From positions 1 through 64,000 of the forward strand of contig JACPKQ010000007.1 of NCBI GenBank assembly GCA_016186995.1: 64,000 nt of DNA, given 5' to 3'. Below are positions 40,135 through 48,521 of the stretch, piece after piece. The notes below the pieces were generated by a model. That model made no database searches. It saw only the letters and a program-made list of their open reading frames with translations, and was not told the origin of the DNA. This DNA comes from Deltaproteobacteria bacterium. GTDB lineage: Bacteria; Bdellovibrionota; JACOXK01. Position 1 is the first letter of the stretch; each line of letters starts with the position of its first letter. Position numbers and translations under genes: made by a program.

Positions 40135-40725
40135 ATGAGACATAGAATGCACGGGAGAAATTTAGGAAGACGAAAATCGCATCGTGATGCGATGCTTTCG
40201 AACATGCTATGTTCTTTGATTACTTATGGAAGAATTAAAACAACGGTTGCTAGAGCAAAAGAACTGAGAATTTTAGCTGATAGAATGGTTACTTTGGCAA
40301 AAAATGGAACGCTTCATGCTCGTCGCGAGGCCAGACGTTGGGCACCTCAAAAGACAGTGATTCAAAGATTATTTTCTGAATTAGGGCCACGTTTTAAAGA
40401 AAGAAATGGTGGGTACACGCGTCTTTACAGAGCAGACTTAAGAGCTGGAGATAAAGCCCCTATGGCCCTTATTGAGTATGTTGATGAAAATTTTCTCAAA
40501 AAGACTGAAGTAGCTTCTAAGAAAAAAGTGAAAGTAAAAGATAAAAAAGTGAATAAAGAAGCCAAAAAGGAAACAAAAGAAAAAGCTCAAAAGGCAAGTG
40601 CTCAAGAAAAGCTCAAAAAAAGCGAACAAAAAGCACATGCTGAAGAAGCTCAAGCTCTTGATCGAGATAAAGGTACTAAGAAATCTTTTTTTAGAAAAAG
40701 TTCAAAAGGCACAGGCCGCTCTTAA
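40135..40725 (+). CDS. rplQ: Ribosomal protein L17 with a long lysine/glutamate-rich tail
   Basis: Residues 1-120 are a complete L17 (MRHRMHGRNLGRRKSHRDAM, ITYGRIKTTVARAKELR, ALIEYV near 111-116). Relatives usually end near 120-130. Here about 70 more residues (126-196) rich in Lys, Glu and Ala follow, then KSFFRKSSKGTGRS. The tail is probably disordered or a charged helix at the ribosome surface. It is the last gene of the alpha operon. Confidence 0.93.
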   Translation: MRHRMHGRNLGRRKSHRDAMLSNMLCSLITYGRIKTTVARAKELRILADRMVTLAKNGTLHARREARRWAPQKTVIQRLFSELGPRFKERNGGYTRLYRADLRAGDKAPMALIEYVDENFLKKTEVASKKKVKVKDKKVNKEAKKETKEKAQKASAQEKLKKSEQKAHAEEAQALDRDKGTKKSFFRKSSKGTGRS

Positions 40726-40766
40726 TTTTTTATTTTAGTTATCATTCTATATTTTCCAATTAAACA

Positions 40767-40794
40767 TTGACTTTCTAGGCACCATTGTTAAACT
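40767..40794 (+). promoter_or_regulatory. Possible promoter of pal
   Basis: TTGACT (40767-40772) and TAAACT (40789-40794) are 16 bases apart in the 138-base gap between rplQ and pal. No clear terminator follows rplQ. Confidence 0.35.
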
Positions 40795-40863
40795 TTTTGT
40801 GTTCTTGAGTTTAGATATTTACTGACATAAAATAGAAAAAAGATTTAAAAAGAGGAGGAATTC

Positions 40864-41283
40864 ATGAAGAAAAAAGTTTTACTTATGGTATTACTTGCGG
40901 TTGTTATAGGTGTGGGGTGTTCTAAAAAAAGTGTTGGTACTTCTGACGCTGGTTTAAGAACCATTCATTTTGATTTTGATAAATATGATATTCGAAGTGA
41001 TGCTCGCGAAGTTATGGCTCAAAACGCTGAATATTTGAAAACTAATTCTAGTGTTGAAATTCAAATTGAGGGGCACTGCGATGAAAGAGGAAGTACAGAA
41101 TACAACATGGCTTTGGGACAAAGACGTGCTAATGCTGCTAAACAATATCTTGTTGATTTAGGGGTTGATGGAAGTCGAGTGACAACAATCAGCTATGGTG
41201 AAGAGCGTCCTGTGGATAGTGATTCAACACCTTCTGCTTGGTCTAAGAATAGAAGAGCAGAATTTCGAGTGACATCTAAGTAA
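40864..41283 (+). CDS. pal: Peptidoglycan-associated lipoprotein Pal
   Basis: Outer-membrane lipoprotein that grips peptidoglycan. The 139 residues begin with a signal peptide ending at Cys19 (VGC). The OmpA-like domain has HFDFDKYDIRSDAR, IEGHCDERGSTEYNMALGQRRA, and RRAEFRV at the end. A strong ribosome site GAGGAGG stands at 40852-40858. The other Tol proteins are not in the window. Confidence 0.95.
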   Translation: MKKKVLLMVLLAVVIGVGCSKKSVGTSDAGLRTIHFDFDKYDIRSDAREVMAQNAEYLKTNSSVEIQIEGHCDERGSTEYNMALGQRRANAAKQYLVDLGVDGSRVTTISYGEERPVDSDSTPSAWSKNRRAEFRVTSK

Positions 41284-41289
41284 CCACTC

Positions 41290-41640
41290 ATGGTTCCGTC
41301 ATTGCGAACTAAGCGAAACAATCTCAGCCTCTCTTCTTTTTTGAAGAGAGGCTTTTTTATTTTTATTTTGTTTTTCTTATCCTGTGCAGGAACAGCGCCT
41401 AAAAAAGAATATGCTCAGGCTAAGATGGCTATTTTAGGCGCTGAAGAGGCGGGGGCATCTCTCTACGCACCCCTTTCTTATAATAAAGCGCAAGATTATT
41501 TAAAACGAAGTGAGCGTGCTTTTTATGAAAGACTTTATTCTGAAGCACGTAGACTTGCTCTTTTGGCAAAAGAAAAAGCTGAAGAAGCCGAAGAAAGTGC
41601 ACTTCAAAAGAAAAAGACCCAACCCGATGCAACGGAATAA
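41290..41640 (+). CDS. DUF4398-like small lipoprotein
   Basis: After a lipobox (FLSC) the mature part is about 85 residues, helical, with YAQAKMAILGAEEAGASLYAP and NKAQDYLKRSE, then a Lys/Glu/Ala-rich end. That pattern fits DUF4398 lipoproteins found beside Pal and OmpA genes. ATG 41290 would make the N-terminus from a repeat and a terminator hairpin. TTG 41341 gives a cleaner signal peptide (MKRGFFIFILFFLSC), but neither start has a good ribosome site. Its end overlaps the next gene by 14 bases. Confidence 0.7.
   Translation: MVPSLRTKRNNLSLSSFLKRGFFIFILFFLSCAGTAPKKEYAQAKMAILGAEEAGASLYAPLSYNKAQDYLKRSERAFYERLYSEARRLALLAKEKAEEAEESALQKKKTQPDATE
41297..41325. repeat. REP-like dispersed element
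   Basis: CGTCATTGCGAACTAAGCG followed by AAACAATCTC resembles the CGTCATTGCGAG...GAAGCAATCTC repeats scattered in many bacterial genomes. It lies between the pal stop and the terminator hairpin. Confidence 0.45.
41327..41358 (+). terminator. Rho-independent terminator after pal
   Basis: A perfect 10-bp stem GCCTCTCTTC / GAAGAGAGGC with a six-T loop, followed by TTTTTT. It lies 43 bases after the pal stop, but inside the start region of the next lipoprotein gene. Confidence 0.8.
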
Positions 41641-42349
41641 ATTTTTACATTTGTTTTTTGCTTTGATTGTTGGTTTGTTGCTCTCAGCTTGTAGTTTAAC
41701 CGAAGAAGATCGCGAGAACGTTGATCTTATGAGAGAAGAAGTTGATAAGGTTATGCAGGAAAGAGCAGAATATAAAGCAGAAGTGGATGAGCTTAAAAAT
41801 CAGATTCTTAATCTTGAATCAGAGCTTGAAAATAAATCTAAATCTGAGGAAGAAACACGAGAAAAATTAGAAGTAGCATTGCAATCTTTAGAAGAAAGAA
41901 TTTTAGAGCTTGAAAAAAATGTTCGAGATATTTCTTTGGGAAAAGCCCTTAAGGACGAGAAAAAAGTAACTTCTTCAAGTTTATATTATAAGGGTAAGAA
42001 GGAGTATTCAGAAAAAAACTTTCGGCAAGCATTACTTACTTTTAAATTATTAGTTGAAAAGTATCCTCAAAGTAGTCTTCTTGATGATGCACATTATTGG
42101 ATTGGCGAAACTTATTTCGAGCTTAAAGATTATGAAAAGGCGATTGTTGAATTTGATCTTATCAGAAAGAATTTTCCAAAAGGTACTGCTATTGCAGGGG
42201 CTCTTTATAAAGAAGCTCTTTCTTTTAAAGAATTGGGAAAAAAAGAAGAAGCGCAAATTCTTTTAAAAACTGTGGTTGAACAATTTCCTGATTCTCCAAC
42301 GGCAACCAAAGCAAAAAAAGAACTTTCAGTAGAGCTGCTGGTCAGGTGA
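41627..42349 (+). CDS. CpoB/YbgF-like lipoprotein with coiled coil and TPR repeats
   Basis: Periplasmic cell-division coordinator family linked to Tol-Pal. I chose ATG 41627, which gives a signal peptide with lipobox LSAC (Cys22) and 240 residues; the frame is open further upstream but without a signal. Residues 25-105 form a coiled coil rich in Glu/Lys, and TPR-like repeats follow (YYKGKKEYSEKNFRQAL, AHYWIGETYFELKDYEKAI, ALYKEALSFKELGKKEEA). The usual CpoB is soluble, so a lipid anchor is a variation. Confidence 0.85.
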   Translation: MQRNKFLHLFFALIVGLLLSACSLTEEDRENVDLMREEVDKVMQERAEYKAEVDELKNQILNLESELENKSKSEEETREKLEVALQSLEERILELEKNVRDISLGKALKDEKKVTSSSLYYKGKKEYSEKNFRQALLTFKLLVEKYPQSSLLDDAHYWIGETYFELKDYEKAIVEFDLIRKNFPKGTAIAGALYKEALSFKELGKKEEAQILLKTVVEQFPDSPTATKAKKELSVELLVR

Positions 42350-42369
42350 CAAAAATAGTGATTTTTGTC
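42348..42369 (+). other. AT-rich hairpin after the CpoB-like gene
   Basis: GACAAAAAT-AGTG-ATTTTTGTC, a perfect 9-bp stem overlapping the stop codon and ending 12 bases before the next start. There is no T tract, so it may affect mRNA stability or the next ribosome site. Confidence 0.4.
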
Positions 42370-42380
42370 ATGATGAGTAT

Positions 42381-44090
42381 ATGAAATTCCGTTATTTCAT
42401 CATGCTTTTTTTTGTTCTTTCTACGCTTCAATGTACAAAAAAGAGCTTTCCTTGGAAATTAGTTACTGCCCAAGAAAAAAGTTTACCCAAATTCAATATT
42501 TATTTTACTGGAAGTATTCAGGGTGAACTTGAACCTTGTGGGTGAATATCTAATCCACTTGGCGGGCTCGCTAGGAAAGGACAATTTTTTGAGGGTATCC
42601 GCAATCAAAGAGATTTTGTCTTCTTTGATAGTGGGGATCTTCTTTCTAAATCTGCTCAAGTTACAGGGTTTTTGAAAGATCAGTACAAACTTCAAGCTGA
42701 GGTATTAGTACAAGGAATAAGTTCGCTTCCTCTCACAGTAATGACTATTGGGGAAAAAGATTTTACTTTTGGAAAAGATTTTTTAATTGAACAAGTGAAG
42801 AAATTCCATCTTCCTGTTGTGAGTAGCAATGTTTATGAAAAGGGCACAAGAAAACTTCTTTTTGAAGATCACAAGATTGTGACTGTACGGGGAAAAAGAT
42901 TGGGCATTTTTGCTTTAACAGAACCTTTTCACTTTAAATTTCTTGCAACTCAAGAAGTCGATGTAACAGATCCCATTCCCATAGCTCAAAAAATGATTAA
43001 AAAACTTGTGAATGACAAGGTGGATTATATTATTGTTCTTTCAGATTTAGGAATTTTGAGAGAAACCAAATTAGCAAGTCAAGTTGAAGGTATTGATATT
43101 ATTATAGGGGGCCATTCAGAAGATGTTTTACAACAACCACGAATGATTAAAAATACTTTGATTGTTCAAGCAGGCTATCAAGGGCATTATATTGGGAATC
43201 TTACTGTTTTTTCAGAAGTACAGAAAAAGATTTATAATCATGAGTTAGTAGCTTTAGACACACATTTTGAACCTGGAACACCTTTTATGAGAAAACTTGT
43301 TTCTGATTTTAAAGAAAAGCTTGAAAAACACGAAACTGTTCCAGAAAAAACACAAAAGAATGGAAAAGTTCCTCAAGGTTATGAAACATCTTCTTACTGT
43401 GTTCAATGTCATACAAAGCAAACAGAGGTGTGGAAAAATTCACACCACTCAACAGCTTTTCTTTCTCTTTATGTAAGAAATCAGCATTTTAATAATGAGT
43501 GTATTTCATGCCATACAGTTGGATTCCATAAAGAGGGTGGTTTTACAGATGTACGTAAAGCAGTTGTAAAAAATGATGGAACCTTTTTGGATCTTTCTCA
43601 GTTAGCCGATACCATGATTCTTGAAACACAAGAATTGAATCAAGATTTAAAAAAACTTTTGAAAAAAAACATTGCTCAGTTTAAAGAGGCTATCAAAGCA
43701 ACTCAAGAAAAAGATAAAAAAAGCCTTTATGAGGGGCAAATTTTTGCACTTCAGAAGATTGAAGAAACAAAGTCTTTAAAGGGAAGCATGCTTTCTTTTT
43801 ATGAAAACCCTGAAATTTACAATTTTTTAAGAAAGTTGTATATAAAAGAGCTTGATAAGACAAAGCTTGCCAAGAACTACTGGGGTGTTCAGTGTGAAAA
43901 TTGCCATGGAGGAAGAGCTGGGCATCCTTTTGAAAAAGGTGACTTTTCCAAAAAAGTTGGTACAAAGGCTTGTGCGACCTGTCATAACAAGGAAAATAGC
44001 CCCCGTTTTAATTTAGAAGAGTTTCATCGTGTTCAAGGAATCCACAAGTCGGGAAAATTTGCCTTTATCTGCGCCGAAGGCAAACCTTAA
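42381..44090 (+). CDS. Candidate selenoprotein: 5'-nucleotidase-like domain fused to tetrahaem cytochrome c
   Basis: One frame of 569 residues from ATG 42381 to 44090 with an in-frame TGA at 42543-42545 (residue 55). The N-terminal part up to the TGA has a lipoprotein-like signal (Cys18) and FTGSIQGELEPCG. After the TGA come NPLGGLARK, FFDSGDLLSKS, TIGEKDF and GGHSE, a calcineurin/UshA-type fold with degenerate metal ligands. Relatives read EPCGC, so the TGA stands at a cysteine. Four CxxCH haem sites follow at about 340, 374, 505 and 531. A hairpin 8 to 36 bases after the TGA fits a bacterial SECIS. Starting after the TGA would lose the signal peptide needed for haem attachment. It may act in periplasmic electron transfer. 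Confidence 0.75.
42554..42581 (+). promoter_or_regulatory. SECIS-like hairpin after the in-frame TGA
   Basis: CTTGGCG (42558-42564) pairs with CGCTAGG (42569-42575) around the loop GGCT, and TCC (42554-42556) pairs with GGA (42579-42581) across a small internal loop. The loop begins with GG and starts 20 bases after the TGA, within the usual bacterial range. Confidence 0.6.
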
Positions 44091-45075
44091 CATTTTAGGT
44101 ATTGAGTCGTCTTGTGACGATGCAGCGGCTTCTATTTATTCATCAGGTCAAAAAAAACTTCTTTCAAATGTTGTTTCTTCACAGATTAAAGTGCACAATC
44201 CATTTGGTGGAGTTGTGCCAGAGCTTGCTTCAAGAGAACATTTTAAAAATATCCCTCTTGTGGTTGATCAAGCACTACAGGAAGCAGGCCTTGATGTGGA
44301 TGATATTGATCTTATTTCAGTGACTCATGCTCCAGGACTTATTGGAAGTCTTTTAGTGGGACTTGCTTATGCAAAGGGTTTAGCTTTTTCAAAAAATATT
44401 CCTTTTATAGGGGTTCATCATATTGAAGCGCACATGTTGGCCATTCATATCGAGAAAAAAATTCCCTTTCCTTATGTGGCGCTTGTTGTTTCTGGGGGGC
44501 ATACACATCTTTATGTGATTCATGATGTTGGAGAGTATGAACTTGTAGGAGCAACGTGTGATGACGCAGCTGGAGAAGTTTTTGATAAAGTTGGAAAAAT
44601 TTTTAATTTAGGATTTCCAGGTGGGCCTGTGATCGATCGACTTTCTAAAAAAGGAAATCCAAAAGCTATTTCCTTTCCAAGAGCTTTTATTAAAGATGAA
44701 CAGTTTCGATTTAGTTTTAGTGGGTTAAAGACAGCTGTTTCTTATTATATTCAGAAAAACCCACATTATAATATCAATGATGTTTTGGCTTCATTTCAAG
44801 AAGCAGTTGTGGACGTACTTGTTCACAAAGCACTGAAACTAGCTTTAAAAAGAAACATATCAAACGTTGTTGTATGTGGTGGGGTTGCTTGTAATTCAAG
44901 GTTGCGTGAAAGGATGGACGAGGTTCTTTCTGTTCATAAAATAAACTTTTCAGTACCGACTCCAAAGCTGTGTGCCGATAATGCTGCTATGATAGCTTAC
45001 ACGGGTTGGGAGTTGTGGAAAAAGGGGAGGCAAGATAATTTCGATTTGAATGCTTTCCCAAATAAAGTACTATAG
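44059..45075 (+). CDS. tsaD: tRNA N6-adenosine threonylcarbamoyltransferase TsaD
   Basis: Transfers the threonylcarbamoyl group to A37 of ANN-decoding tRNAs. It has NILGIESSCDDAAASIY, PFGGVVPELASREH, the metal-binding HHIEAHML, VSGGHTHLY, the GEVFDKVGK region and GGVACNSRLRE. TTG 44059 gives about 338 residues, the usual length; GTG 44029 is an alternative. Either start lies inside the end of the cytochrome gene in another frame (overlap 32 or 62 bases). Confidence 0.93.
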   Translation: MPLSAPKANLNILGIESSCDDAAASIYSSGQKKLLSNVVSSQIKVHNPFGGVVPELASREHFKNIPLVVDQALQEAGLDVDDIDLISVTHAPGLIGSLLVGLAYAKGLAFSKNIPFIGVHHIEAHMLAIHIEKKIPFPYVALVVSGGHTHLYVIHDVGEYELVGATCDDAAGEVFDKVGKIFNLGFPGGPVIDRLSKKGNPKAISFPRAFIKDEQFRFSFSGLKTAVSYYIQKNPHYNINDVLASFQEAVVDVLVHKALKLALKRNISNVVVCGGVACNSRLRERMDEVLSVHKINFSVPTPKLCADNAAMIAYTGWELWKKGRQDNFDLNAFPNKVL

Positions 45076-45081
45076 CCAATC

Positions 45082-45606
45082 ATGAGCTTATTTGAGAATT
45101 TCTACAAAAAGCTAAAATCAGTTTATTATCAGTTTGTAAGGTTGCGTGCTACGCCTGAAGAGGTGAGTCGTGGTTTGGCTTTGGGTGTTTTTGTGGGAAT
45201 GACACCCACTTATGGTTTTCAGGTTGTTTTAGCTATACTTCTTGCTGTTGCTCTTAAAGAAAACAAACTTGCAGCCGTTTTAGGTGTATTTGTAACAAAT
45301 CCTTTTACAGCCATTCCTATTTATTATTTTAATTATCGAATAGGGCGCTTGTTTGTTCCTTCTTTAACAGAAAGGTTGACGACTCTAGAGAGTCTTTCTG
45401 TTAAAGAACAGTTATCGCATCTTGCCAATGCAAGTGTTGATTTTCTCCTTGTGTGGCTTTTAGGATGTTTGATTGTAGGTCTTATATCCGCACTCTTAAC
45501 CTATTGGATTTCAAAACCCATCTACATTTATTTAAGAGATAAAAAAAGAATTTTCTCCGAAAAGAGGGCAATGAAAGATGAGTCATCCGAAATATCTTCT
45601 GAATAG
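45082..45606 (+). CDS. DUF2062 membrane protein
   Basis: Inner-membrane protein of 174 residues. ATPEEVSRGLALGVFVGMTP followed by TYGFQVVLAILLAVAL, and TNPFTAIPIYYFNYRIG, are the DUF2062 signature. About three hydrophobic segments are seen (31-58, 64-84, 118-142). Function is not established. It overlaps rsmA by 29 bases. Confidence 0.85.
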   Translation: MSLFENFYKKLKSVYYQFVRLRATPEEVSRGLALGVFVGMTPTYGFQVVLAILLAVALKENKLAAVLGVFVTNPFTAIPIYYFNYRIGRLFVPSLTERLTTLESLSVKEQLSHLANASVDFLLVWLLGCLIVGLISALLTYWISKPIYIYLRDKKRIFSEKRAMKDESSEISSE

Positions 45607-46354
45607 TTTAGGGCTCCGCCCAAGAAAAAGTTTTGGACAAAACTTTCTCATTCAGAAAAACATTATTCAAAAAACAGTCAAAGAAGGTCATCTTTCCAAA
45701 GATGACTTTATTTTAGAAATAGGCCCTGGATTAGGTGCCTTAACAGAAGAGCTGTTAAAACACGATATTTCTTACATAGGCGTTGAGAAAGACAAAAAAC
45801 TTTATGAATATTTAAAAAATAGATTTACTGGAAATAAAACCCAATTTATGTGTGAGGATTTTTTAGATTTTGTATTGCCCACTTCAAAAATAACAGTTTT
45901 TGGTAATATTCCTTATAATATTACCTCTCCTATTTTAGAAAAACTTGCTAGAAATAAAGAAAGGCTTAAAGAAGTTATTCTTATGATTCCTAAAGATATA
46001 GCTTTAAAGCTTAAGGCGAAAGAAGGAAAACTTTATGGACCTCTTTCTTTGCTTGTTCAGTTACACTTTGAGGTGCAAAACTTATTTGAAGTGGGAGCTG
46101 CCAATTTTTATCCTCAACCTAAGATTCAATCACAGGTTCTAAAACTAACACCCCGTAAAAGTTTATTAGATCCTGCCCAAGAAGAGATCTTTTTTAAAAT
46201 TGTAAGGCATGCCTTCCAAAAAAGACGCAAAATGCTTAAGGCTATTTTCCCTGAAGTTCATGATTGGGTGACAATAGGGCTTAATCCCCAATTAAGACCC
46301 GAAAACGTGACATTGGAAGAATTCATAAAATGGTCAAAAATAGGGCTATTTTGA
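45578..46354 (+). CDS. rsmA: 16S rRNA dimethyladenosine transferase RsmA/KsgA
   Basis: Methylates two adenosines in the 3' hairpin of 16S rRNA. In 258 residues: RPRKSFGQNFLIQ, the SAM-binding LEIGPGLGALTEEL, and the catalytic NIPYNITSPILEKL. C-terminal FYPQPKIQSQVLKL and AFQKRRKMLKA are typical. Confidence 0.95.
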   Translation: MSHPKYLLNSLGLRPRKSFGQNFLIQKNIIQKTVKEGHLSKDDFILEIGPGLGALTEELLKHDISYIGVEKDKKLYEYLKNRFTGNKTQFMCEDFLDFVLPTSKITVFGNIPYNITSPILEKLARNKERLKEVILMIPKDIALKLKAKEGKLYGPLSLLVQLHFEVQNLFEVGAANFYPQPKIQSQVLKLTPRKSLLDPAQEEIFFKIVRHAFQKRRKMLKAIFPEVHDWVTIGLNPQLRPENVTLEEFIKWSKIGLF

Positions 46355-46395
46355 CTTGAAAAATGCCCTGTGATAAGTAACTACGGGAAAACATT

Positions 46396-47703
46396 ATGAA
46401 ATTAAAATTTTGGATGATTATTTTCTGTGTACCGACCCTTTTAGGGGTTGGAAACGCCTCTGCAGTTTTAGATTATGGATTTGGCTCTCAAACCTCTGTA
46501 GTTGGAAACTATCAAAGAGTCAGTAAAAAGGTAGTTGATGCCTATTCTTATGTGATGAACCCCTCTCGTTTAGGAGAATTAAGAAAGCCCTATGTATCTT
46601 TTGGATTTTTGGGAACCTATGGGGACTTTCTTCCTATTAAAGATGTTGTGATAGGCAATCATGATACCGGAAAAGAATTTCGTATAGGGGATGTTTCTAC
46701 TGATTATGATGAAACTTTAGGTGGGTCTTTTGCGCTTGTTCTTCCTCTAAGAGAAAAATGGCCTCACATTGCTTTTGGTTGTGGAGGATTTCTTCCCTTT
46801 GGTGATCTTATGAAGGTAAAACTTTCAAGTCTTAATTATATTCCTTCTTACCCTATGTATGATGGACGCACTCAAAGACCTTCTATATTAGCTTCTCTCG
46901 GGCTTCATCCTTTTCCAAATTTTTATGTTGGATTTGGCACTAATTTTTATTTTACTCAAACTGCTCAGGCTTATTTAGATTTAAATCCAGACAATCCTGG
47001 GCAAATTATTAATATGCAAGTAAGAAACAATGTCTCTCCACTTGTGAGCCTTTCTTATATAACAGATGATTTAGCTATGAGTTTTAATTATCGTGGAAAA
47101 AGTGATTACAAAACAGAAACACTTTCTATTGCTGATGTAAATGCTTCTTTGGATGGCAAAACTGCTTCTTTACCAACTCAGTTTATTTTAAATGGATCTT
47201 CTTTTTACGATCCTCATGAAGTTGAATTAGGGGTGGGTTTACCTTTGTGGAAAAAACTTTCTTTTTCTTCAAGTCTGACATGGCAAATGTGGGCTCTTCA
47301 AGAAAATCCCTTGGGGCAATTTGAGTCTTCTATTGGTTCTTCTGCAGAAGATTTTAAATACAGAGATACAGTTGTTGCAAAAATAGGGCTTAACTGGAAT
47401 CAGGGAATTTATTCTTTAAGAAGTGGTTATTTTTATTCCCCAACACATGTGCCTGATCAATCGGATTCTAATCTTAATATTTTAGATACGAATAAACATG
47501 TTTTTACTTTAGGTGCAGGGTTTCAGTTAGACTCAATATTGGGTGCTATCGATCATCCTATGGGTTTTGACCTGCATATGCAGTATCATGCTTTGGAAGA
47601 AAAACAGGTCGATAAAATTCATCCCGATCAAGTTGGGGGTGGAGGTTATCGTATAGGAGGGCGTTTCTTCACATATGGATTAAGTATGAGTATGGAGTTG
47701 TAA
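46396..47703 (+). CDS. FadL/OmpP1-like outer-membrane protein
   Basis: A 435-residue protein with a cleavable signal peptide (about 1-23, ending NASA). The rest is rich in alternating beta strands. The late segment RSGYFYSPTHVPDQSDSN, then LDTNKHVFTLGAGFQL, follows the FadL-family pattern, and the chain ends in a strand with terminal Leu. It may be a channel for hydrophobic compounds; the substrate is not evident. It stands alone between rsmA and panB. Confidence 0.65.
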   Translation: MKLKFWMIIFCVPTLLGVGNASAVLDYGFGSQTSVVGNYQRVSKKVVDAYSYVMNPSRLGELRKPYVSFGFLGTYGDFLPIKDVVIGNHDTGKEFRIGDVSTDYDETLGGSFALVLPLREKWPHIAFGCGGFLPFGDLMKVKLSSLNYIPSYPMYDGRTQRPSILASLGLHPFPNFYVGFGTNFYFTQTAQAYLDLNPDNPGQIINMQVRNNVSPLVSLSYITDDLAMSFNYRGKSDYKTETLSIADVNASLDGKTASLPTQFILNGSSFYDPHEVELGVGLPLWKKLSFSSSLTWQMWALQENPLGQFESSIGSSAEDFKYRDTVVAKIGLNWNQGIYSLRSGYFYSPTHVPDQSDSNLNILDTNKHVFTLGAGFQLDSILGAIDHPMGFDLHMQYHALEEKQVDKIHPDQVGGGGYRIGGRFFTYGLSMSMEL

Positions 47704-47707
47704 AAAA

Positions 47708-48514
47708 ATGGAAAACAAAAAAATTACAATCGAACATTTTTTAAAATTTAAAAAGGGTGATCAAAAACTAACGATGGTAACGGCTTATGACGCAACCTTT
47801 GCAAAACTTATTGATCAAACAGAAGTAGATGCTGTTTTAGTTGGGGATTCCTTAGGTATGGTCATTCAAGGAAAGGAAAGTACCTTGGGTGTTTCTGTGG
47901 ATGATGTTGTGTACCATTCGCAATGTGTGAGACAAGGCCTAAAACGCGCTTTCTTAGTGGCAGACATGCCTTTTATGTCTTATCAAGTATCTGCTTCTTT
48001 AGCTGTTGAAAATGCAGGGCGGTTTATTTCTGAAGGGGGAGCCCAGGCTGTAAAGTTAGAGGGAGGTGAAGAAATAGCAGAAACCTCCAAGAAAATTGTT
48101 CAATTTGGTATTCCTGTTATGGGGCATTTAGGCTTAACCCCACAATCGATTCATCAGTTTGGAGGTTTTAAAGTTCAGGGAAGATCTTCAGAGGCCCGTA
48201 AGAAGCTCATTTTTGACGCTAAAGCACTGGAAGGAGCGGGGTGTTTTGCTCTTGTTTTAGAAAGTATTCCTTTAGACTTGGCACAAGCTGTGACAGAGGC
48301 AGTTCGTATCCCTACGATTGGTATTGGTGCTGGCCCTCATTGTGATGGGCAAGTTCTTGTTATTTATGATCTTCTTAATATGGACCCTCAGTTTAATCCA
48401 AAATTTCTTAAAAAATATGCAAATGGTTTTTCAATTGTAAAAGAAAGCGTTGGAGCCTTTGTAAGGGATGTGAAAGAAGGAAAGTTTCCAACTGAAGAAC
48501 ACAGTTTCCATTGA
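47708..48514 (+). CDS. panB: 3-methyl-2-oxobutanoate hydroxymethyltransferase
   Basis: First committed enzyme of pantothenate synthesis. 268 residues with KLTMVTAYDATFAKL, AVLVGDSLGMVIQGKEST, ADMPFMSY, AVKLEGGEE, VMGHLGLTPQSIH and GIGAGPHCDGQVLV. It is followed by panC after seven bases. Confidence 0.96.
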   Translation: MENKKITIEHFLKFKKGDQKLTMVTAYDATFAKLIDQTEVDAVLVGDSLGMVIQGKESTLGVSVDDVVYHSQCVRQGLKRAFLVADMPFMSYQVSASLAVENAGRFISEGGAQAVKLEGGEEIAETSKKIVQFGIPVMGHLGLTPQSIHQFGGFKVQGRSSEARKKLIFDAKALEGAGCFALVLESIPLDLAQAVTEAVRIPTIGIGAGPHCDGQVLVIYDLLNMDPQFNPKFLKKYANGFSIVKESVGAFVRDVKEGKFPTEEHSFH

Positions 48515-48521
48515 TTTTCTC

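Noticed and set aside
41510-41626. N-terminal extension of the CpoB-like protein
   Set aside because: The extra 39 codons overlap the previous lipoprotein and would bury the signal peptide; ATG 41627 gives a proper lipobox protein.
285-42545. A changed genetic code with TGA read as an amino acid throughout
   Set aside because: Many genes (rpoB, rplE, secY, the aldehyde dehydrogenase, the NtrY-like kinase) end in TGA exactly at their family length and overlap the next start, so TGA is a normal stop here.
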